Under the pieces are notes generated by a model that was given only the letters and a program-made list of their open reading frames with translations, was not told the origin of the DNA and ran no database searches. 64,000 nucleotides of DNA from Microdochium bolleyi (Eukaryota; Ascomycota; Sordariomycetes; Xylariales; Microdochiaceae). This document shows, in pieces, positions 59,163 to 64,000 of the stretch. The translations under genes were made by a program, and so were the position numbers. The DNA is taken from positions 682,001 through 746,000 of the forward strand of contig KQ964248.1 in assembly GCA_001566295.1 (NCBI GenBank), given 5' to 3'. How positions within the stretch are numbered: the stretch's first letter is position 1; the number at the start of each line of letters is the position of its first letter.

Positions 59163-60332
59163 ATGTTCGCCAAGACTGCTGTCCTCGCCGGCCTCGCTGC
59201 CTTCGCCGCGGCTCACCAGACCATGGTCAACCCCAAGCCCTTCCCGGGCACCATCTCGTCCCCGCTGGAGCCTTCCGGCTCCAACTTCCCCTGCCAAGCT
59301 ACGGGTCCTCAGTTCTTCGCTGGTGGTGCTGGCACCACATGGGCTCTCGGCTCCAAGCAGACTCTCCGCACTGCCGGTACTGCCGTTCACGGTGGTGGCT
59401 CTGCTCAGTTCTCCATGACCTACGACCTGAGCCCAACCAAGGACACCAAGTGGAAGGTCATCCACACCGTCCAGGGCGGCATGCCTGCCCGCGGTCTCAA
59501 CGACAACCTTCCTGGCAACGACGCCTCCTTCGCTAACCCGGACACCTACGACTTCACCGTCCCCACCAACATCCCTGCTGGTGAGGCTATCTTCTCCTGG
59601 TCGTGGATCAACCGTCTCGGCAACCGCGAATTCTACATGTTCTGCTCCCCTGTCGTCCTCACTGGTGCCGGCGGTGCCAAGTCCAACTTTGATGCTCTCC
59701 CCGACATGGTCGTCCTCAACATCATGGGCAAGGCTGAGGTCACCCACGGCGACGACGTCGAGTTCGCCAACCCTGGTCTGTCCGTGGAGAACAACCTCGG
59801 CAAGTACGGTTTCGCCAGCGAGCTCTGCTGCGCTGCTGGCTGCGGCGAGAGTGTCTGCAAGCGCAACAGCGGCGGCTCGCAGCCTGCTCCCGTCCCTGCT
59901 CCCTCCGCTCCTGCTGCTCCTCAGCCCACTGCGACCATCCCCGGCGGTGTCTTCGTCACTGTTCCTCCCGTGGCTGGCTCGCCCGCTCAGCCTACCCCTT
60001 CGGCCGTGGCCCCGGCGCCCGTGCCGACCTCGAGCGTTGTGGTGCCTCCTGTCGCCACGCCTACCGTCGCTCCCAGCCCTCCTGCCAGCCCTCCTGCCAA
60101 CGGTCTTGTTCCCCCCACCACTGGAGGATCTGGCGGCGCTCTCTCTGGTGCCTGCACCACTGAGGGCCAGTGGAACTGCGTTGACGGCAAGTCGTTCCAG
60201 CAGTGCGCTTCTGGCGCCTGGTCTACGGTCATGGCTGTCGCCCAGGGCACCACCTGCAAGGTCGGCCAGTCCGCGACTCTCAGCATCGCTGCTGCCAAGA
60301 ACAAGCGTTTTGTTCGTGCCTTCCGCGCCTAG
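59163..60332 (+). CDS. Secreted lytic polysaccharide monooxygenase, AA11-like, with C-terminal X278-type module
   Basis: Intronless, 389 residues. Cleavage of the signal peptide after AAFAAA leaves His18 as the mature N-terminus, the first ligand of the copper histidine brace. The second His is in AVHGGGSAQFS (His76). WSWINRLGNREFYMFC matches the conserved AA11 region with the axial Tyr. A Pro/Ala/Thr/Val-rich linker (about 240-320) leads to a Cys-containing C-terminal module of about 50 residues, beginning CTTEGQWNCVDG and resembling the X278 module of AA11 enzymes. Chitin is the known AA11 substrate, so oxidative cleavage of chitin in walls (remodelling or nutrition) is likely. Codons end almost always in C, unlike neighbouring genes, which suggests very high expression. 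The reverse-strand open frame over the whole gene is a by-product of this bias. Confidence 0.9.
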   Translation: MFAKTAVLAGLAAFAAAHQTMVNPKPFPGTISSPLEPSGSNFPCQATGPQFFAGGAGTTWALGSKQTLRTAGTAVHGGGSAQFSMTYDLSPTKDTKWKVIHTVQGGMPARGLNDNLPGNDASFANPDTYDFTVPTNIPAGEAIFSWSWINRLGNREFYMFCSPVVLTGAGGAKSNFDALPDMVVLNIMGKAEVTHGDDVEFANPGLSVENNLGKYGFASELCCAAGCGESVCKRNSGGSQPAPVPAPSAPAAPQPTATIPGGVFVTVPPVAGSPAQPTPSAVAPAPVPTSSVVVPPVATPTVAPSPPASPPANGLVPPTTGGSGGALSGACTTEGQWNCVDGKSFQQCASGAWSTVMAVAQGTTCKVGQSATLSIAAAKNKRFVRAFRA

Positions 60333-62194
60333 ACAAGCAATCATCTCAGGGTGATACATGTACAAAATGGGAAAATGATACGGGATGAAAGACTCGGGGT
60401 TGGTTTCATGGGAAAAGAGGACAGGCCTCTGGCGTTACGGATACTTGCATGACCACTTGCGGATTACGCTTCTTGATGCACATACATAACCTGTTCACTC
60501 GATTTCCGTGTACAATATCTTGGGTATGTGTGCATCGGTCTTCGAGGAACATTCACAAATGACTACACTTCCTACCACAATAAGATGTGCCTGATTGACT
60601 CGTGATTGACTCGTGACGTGCCTGACTTTGTGGAGATTGCACCCATCAAGCTTTCAGCTTGCGCAAACAATGCCCTTTGTCTTTGAACATCTCCAGTCAG
60701 CCTAACTATTAAAGCATACGTCTAGATTTGCACAATACGATAGGTGCGAGGCATCCCTTTGTCCACCACCAGCGCTGATGTCTTTTATTGTCGCGAAGCC
60801 TCACGCTTCGAATGCCTCATCCGCATGTGTCCTCCTGGATTGATTAAGCCAAAACACGCGTGCTTTCTACGACATTGCCAAGCTGGCGAGTCGGACCCTG
60901 AAGATGATTACTGTTTTGTTGTTGTTTTGTTTGTCTCTCATTGCGTTGAATCAGCTCCGGCAGAGTTGTCTGTCTGTCCGGTCACGGCTGGGAAGAGAGG
61001 AGGGCGAGGAGAGGGGGGGGGGCCTTTAGTAGTTTAGTCTTTCCACCCCTTTGCGCAACGGCAGATTGAGAATGACTCGGGACGCTGTACTTGAATCCTG
61101 TCTTGTACGCTTGTGGCAAATCCGCTCCCTTAGGACGTCTTGAGGAGGGCTTTTGGTTGGGGTGGTCCTGTGGATGTCATGTCATGTCACGACAGGTGCT
61201 CGCGCTCGCGACTGTAGGTCTGACACGGAGATGTGGAGAAAGGGGGGCGTAGTGGTGGTGTTGGCTCATGCGGGTTTTGTTGCATGCGAGTTGAGCTGTC
61301 CCTTTGGTACTGAGGTACCTTGCCACATGGAGGCAAGCGAGTCATGGTTCACACCTCTCGGGTTTTGTGGGATGTGCTGATGGAACCAAAGCTGTGCTTT
61401 TCTACGTGGGATGTGGTTTGCCGATGTCGCCCCCTACTGCCGAATTTACCGACGGTCATGTGGTGCAACCGGCTCTCGCAAACCCTGGCCTTTCCGCGGG
61501 CATCCTTGCATGTAGATATGCATGCGTGCGTGAATGATGTGGGAAGGTGCAGGATAGATTGGTGGGATCGTAGGTGGTGACACACATGCCTACGAGGCGA
61601 TGGGTTGGGGTATACTGGGCTTGCCCTTTGGGGAGGGTGCTTGTGTCGATGTATTTTTCAGTTCTTCTCAACTTGGTAAGCCATGGAGATAGTCAGTATA
61701 GAGCAGCGTGCCCTGCACAGGATGGTTCGCTTTATGTGTTGGTAGAATGGCGTAGTCTTAACATCGAAGACGCGATCGCAAACCACATCTCAAGACGTAG
61801 TAGACGAACCTCACCCGTCAGTGCCTTCAAACACCTTGCAAGCACTTCCGGCAGATACCTAAACTAGAACGATACCGTAAGCACAAAGCCTCTACAGTAC
61901 TCAACCATATGACATTGAGGCTCAAGATCTAGGTTCAGAATTCGCGAGGTCGCGAATTTAAGGTTGCCTGGGCGTTCATCCCCCTGCCCAGAATAGTGGG
62001 GTTGCCGCCTGCCCTCGTCCGGCCCTGCCCTGGCTGACATCAAATGAGTGATGCGCCAATGCAGAATCGCCCACGACTTGCGTCAACGTCAACTCCCTCT
62101 CTCTCAACACCACGCCGAAACTCTACGACAACCTGCCCCGGACGCGCAGCACAACACACTCGACAAGACAACATAGTCTCTGAGCCACCACACC
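60333..62194. other. LPMO 3' flank and ESS2 promoter
   Basis: This 1.86-kb stretch lies between two plus-strand genes. It contains a run of ten G (61013-61022) and a perfect inverted repeat (61939-61958). Open frames up to 97 codons are not convincing and I call no gene. Confidence 0.6.
61939..61958. promoter_or_regulatory. Perfect inverted repeat with two TCGCGA cores upstream of ESS2
   Basis: AATTCGCGA (61939-61947), GG, then its exact complement TCGCGAATT (61950-61958). It lies about 237 bp before the ESS2 ATG. The symmetric form suggests a dimeric DNA-binding protein; the factor is unknown. Confidence 0.6.
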
Positions 62195-63622
62195 ATGTCG
62201 GGTACTGGCGCAGGCGCAGGCTCCGGCAGCGGCAGCGGCAGCGGCAGCCCTGCGCCGTCGTCAGCCCTCGTCCGCAAGCGCACCGATCTCGACCTTATGC
62301 CCCCGCCGCAGCCGCCGGCGAAGCGAATCAAGCGGCCCAAGACGGTCATCGACGAGGACAGCTACACCGAGGCTCTGTCGCACATCATCGCGCGCGACTT
62401 CTTCCCCGGCCTGCTCGAGAGCGAGACGCAGCAGGAGTACCTCGACGCGCTGGACTCGAAGGATGCGGCGTGGATCGCGAGCGCCAGCAGGAGGCTGCAG
62501 CACGTCATGACGCCCGGGAGGAGGAAGCGCGGCCGCGGTCGGGGCACGTCTCTCGCACCGGGCCCATCGTCAGGGCTTGTGCAGACGCCGAGAACGTTTG
62601 TGGGCGACACGCCGGTGTCTGTGGTGTCGTCCGTGGCATCGACGGCCGCCTCGACAGCGAGCTCGGTGCGGGCTCCAGAAGTCGACACCGACATGAGCCT
62701 CGGTGCGTTCCAAGCCAAGTACACGAGTGAGGACAACGAGAGCTTCTACAAGCTGCTCGACCGGCAGAACTCGAAAAGGGCGGAGAAATACGCCTGGCTG
62801 TGGGCGGGGAACAAGCTGCCGTCGAAAATGCAGCTCAAGCAGCGCGAGGTCGAGGCCCGGCTGCTCGAGTCGCGGAGCCTGAGAGATGATGGTTTCAAAA
62901 AGGACCGCCTCGCGATCAAGGACAAGGAGGAGCGTCCCGCGCAGTGCGACACATGGAAGTCTGCGCCGCAGAATGCGCTCATGTTTGTACCTGCAGGCGT
63001 GGAGGACAACGTTGCCATAACGTCGTTCGAGAAGACTGAGGCCGAGTCTCGCGCTCCGCCGCGGGCTATAAGCTATCAGAACACGAGACTGCCGCAGCTG
63101 GAGATCAACGCGGAGGAGTCGGTACCATCGTCGCCGTCGCTGTCGGCCGTACGTGATGCCATTGCGGGGAAGCGCACTGAACCACGAGGGAGCACATCGA
63201 CAGCAGTAGGCAACGAGACGCCGCGGGTCAACGGCTACGCGTTTGTGGATGACGAAGAACCAGCATATGACTCCGCGACGCCGCTACCGCCGAAGATCGA
63301 TCTTGGTCCCGGCGACGCCTCGCCGAATCCGTTCCTGATCAAGGCGCAGCCGTCTCGCGAGGCGCTGCACTATCGTATGGTGGACAGGATACACCAGTCG
63401 AGAAAAAGCTCGTCGGCGAACGGCGTGACGGGCAAAGTGGACAAGACTCCTGTCCCCAAGTTCCCGAGCAGTCCGCGGGTCGGAAGCGGCAGCAACTTCA
63501 CGCCAGCGGCGCAGCGGCTGTGGAGCAAGATTGGGAATAGAGGTGGGATGACACCGAAGACTCCGTTTGGGGATACGACGCCTATGAAGAGGGGATCGAA
63601 GTTGAAGCAGGTTGCGAAGTGA
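62195..63622 (+). CDS. ESS2: ESS2/DGCR14 family nuclear protein (spliceosome-associated)
   Basis: Intronless, 475 residues. A Gly/Ser-rich start (encoded by GGCAGC hexamers) precedes the conserved Es2 region: KRPKTVIDEDSYTEALSHII, RDFFPGLLESE, then LGAFQAKYTSEDNESFYKLLDRQN and KYAWLWAGN. Further conserved elements are DTWKSAPQNALMFVPAG and SYQNTRL. The C-terminus is basic and rich in SP/TP sites (about 430-475), fitting phosphorylation and nuclear location. Family members (human DGCR14/ESS2, fission yeast Bis1) associate with late spliceosomes and affect splice-site choice. The start ATG is in good context (ACCATGT). A frame-shifted shadow over its 5' half is not a gene. Confidence 0.93.
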   Translation: MSGTGAGAGSGSGSGSGSPAPSSALVRKRTDLDLMPPPQPPAKRIKRPKTVIDEDSYTEALSHIIARDFFPGLLESETQQEYLDALDSKDAAWIASASRRLQHVMTPGRRKRGRGRGTSLAPGPSSGLVQTPRTFVGDTPVSVVSSVASTAASTASSVRAPEVDTDMSLGAFQAKYTSEDNESFYKLLDRQNSKRAEKYAWLWAGNKLPSKMQLKQREVEARLLESRSLRDDGFKKDRLAIKDKEERPAQCDTWKSAPQNALMFVPAGVEDNVAITSFEKTEAESRAPPRAISYQNTRLPQLEINAEESVPSSPSLSAVRDAIAGKRTEPRGSTSTAVGNETPRVNGYAFVDDEEPAYDSATPLPPKIDLGPGDASPNPFLIKAQPSREALHYRMVDRIHQSRKSSSANGVTGKVDKTPVPKFPSSPRVGSGSNFTPAAQRLWSKIGNRGGMTPKTPFGDTTPMKRGSKLKQVAK

Positions 63623-64000
63623 TTGGCGAGCGAAGAATGATGATTTGATTCCAGGATTAGCGAAATGTGATACCCAGAACCGGCCGGCGAGCTGTGCAAA
63701 GACACCCTTTAGAGAATTAAATCATTTTTGAGAGACAGACAGCCACGCTAGGGAACTCCTGGAGAGACTTGCAACCACACTGCTGCTGTATGCCCAGGTG
63801 ACTTTGTCGCAACACAGTAGACTGTGTGGCCCACTTTTAGCGTAGGCTTCAGTCGAGCTCCGACCTGAGCTTTTTGAACTTTCGTCATTGCCGTAACCTC
63901 CAATACACACGACGACACGACGACCCTGAACACCAGCACGTCCCAAGACTGACGACTGCGCACCAGAGACGAGCCCGTGGCCACGCCAATTGGCTCTCTT
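63623..64000. other. Right-edge non-coding sequence
   Basis: This is the 3' flank of ESS2 to the window end. A minus-strand frame open toward the right edge cannot be judged without the adjoining sequence. Confidence 0.5.

Noticed and set aside
59154..60365. 403-codon minus-strand ORF spanning the whole LPMO gene
   Set aside because: Strong C-ending codon bias on the coding strand removes stops from the opposite frame; the product is a Gly/Arg/Ser low-complexity chain.

Overview
The window looks like nuclear DNA of a filamentous ascomycete (Pezizomycotina, most likely a Sordariomycete). The evidence is compact genes with short introns (54-188 nt) that carry GTRWGT-type donors, CTAAC branch sites and YAG acceptors; moderately GC-rich DNA; and fungus-specific families such as an AA11 polysaccharide monooxygenase, a Ure2-like glutathione transferase and the vacuolar M28 protease Pff1. 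I see no rRNA, tRNA, CRISPR or autonomous transposon. All gene models were read by eye: I joined exons only where splice signals, reading phase and protein family continuity agreed.

Layout. 1.5-7.3 kb (-): a 1.9-kb-residue DH/PH-like signalling protein. 8.7-9.5 kb (+): a peroxisomal enoyl-CoA hydratase/isomerase ending in AKL. 9.9-11.6 kb (-): an atypical Rho-like GTPase. 13.1-14.2 kb (+): a Ure2-like glutathione transferase. 14.5-16.8 kb (+): branchpoint-binding protein BBP/SF1. 17.8-20.8 kb (+): vacuolar membrane protease Pff1. 22.3-24.0 kb (-): a J-domain protein. 24-33 kb: about 9 kb without a supportable gene. 33.2-34.9 kb (-): a mitochondrial PDK/BCKDK-type kinase. 36.1-37.7 kb (-): a class I O-methyltransferase. 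40.2-44.3 kb (+): a USP7/Ubp15 deubiquitinase. 45.1-45.8 kb (+): Tim22. 46.7-48.6 kb (-): SNW/SKIP (Prp45). 49.3-50.1 kb (-): a p24 cargo-receptor protein. 51.0-53.0 kb (+): a PhoD-like phosphatase. 53-59 kb: about 6 kb gene-poor. 59.2-60.3 kb (+): a secreted AA11 LPMO. 62.2-63.6 kb (+): ESS2/DGCR14.

The genes are mostly conserved housekeeping functions, not a dedicated cluster. Three encode spliceosome factors acting at different stages (BBP, Prp45, ESS2). Mitochondrial (kinase, Tim22), secretory/vacuolar (p24, Pff1) and peroxisomal (isomerase) genes lie between them.

The most interesting signals are in RNA processing and promoters: a stop-free in-frame intron and a stop codon inside a splice donor in the DH/PH gene; a candidate 12-nt micro-exon in the PhoD gene; a USP7 start codon sitting on a splice junction; an unusually long branch-site-rich intron and a 3'UTR hairpin in the BBP gene itself; and perfect inverted repeats upstream of the isomerase and ESS2 genes. 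None of these could be tested here by RNA data or database search.
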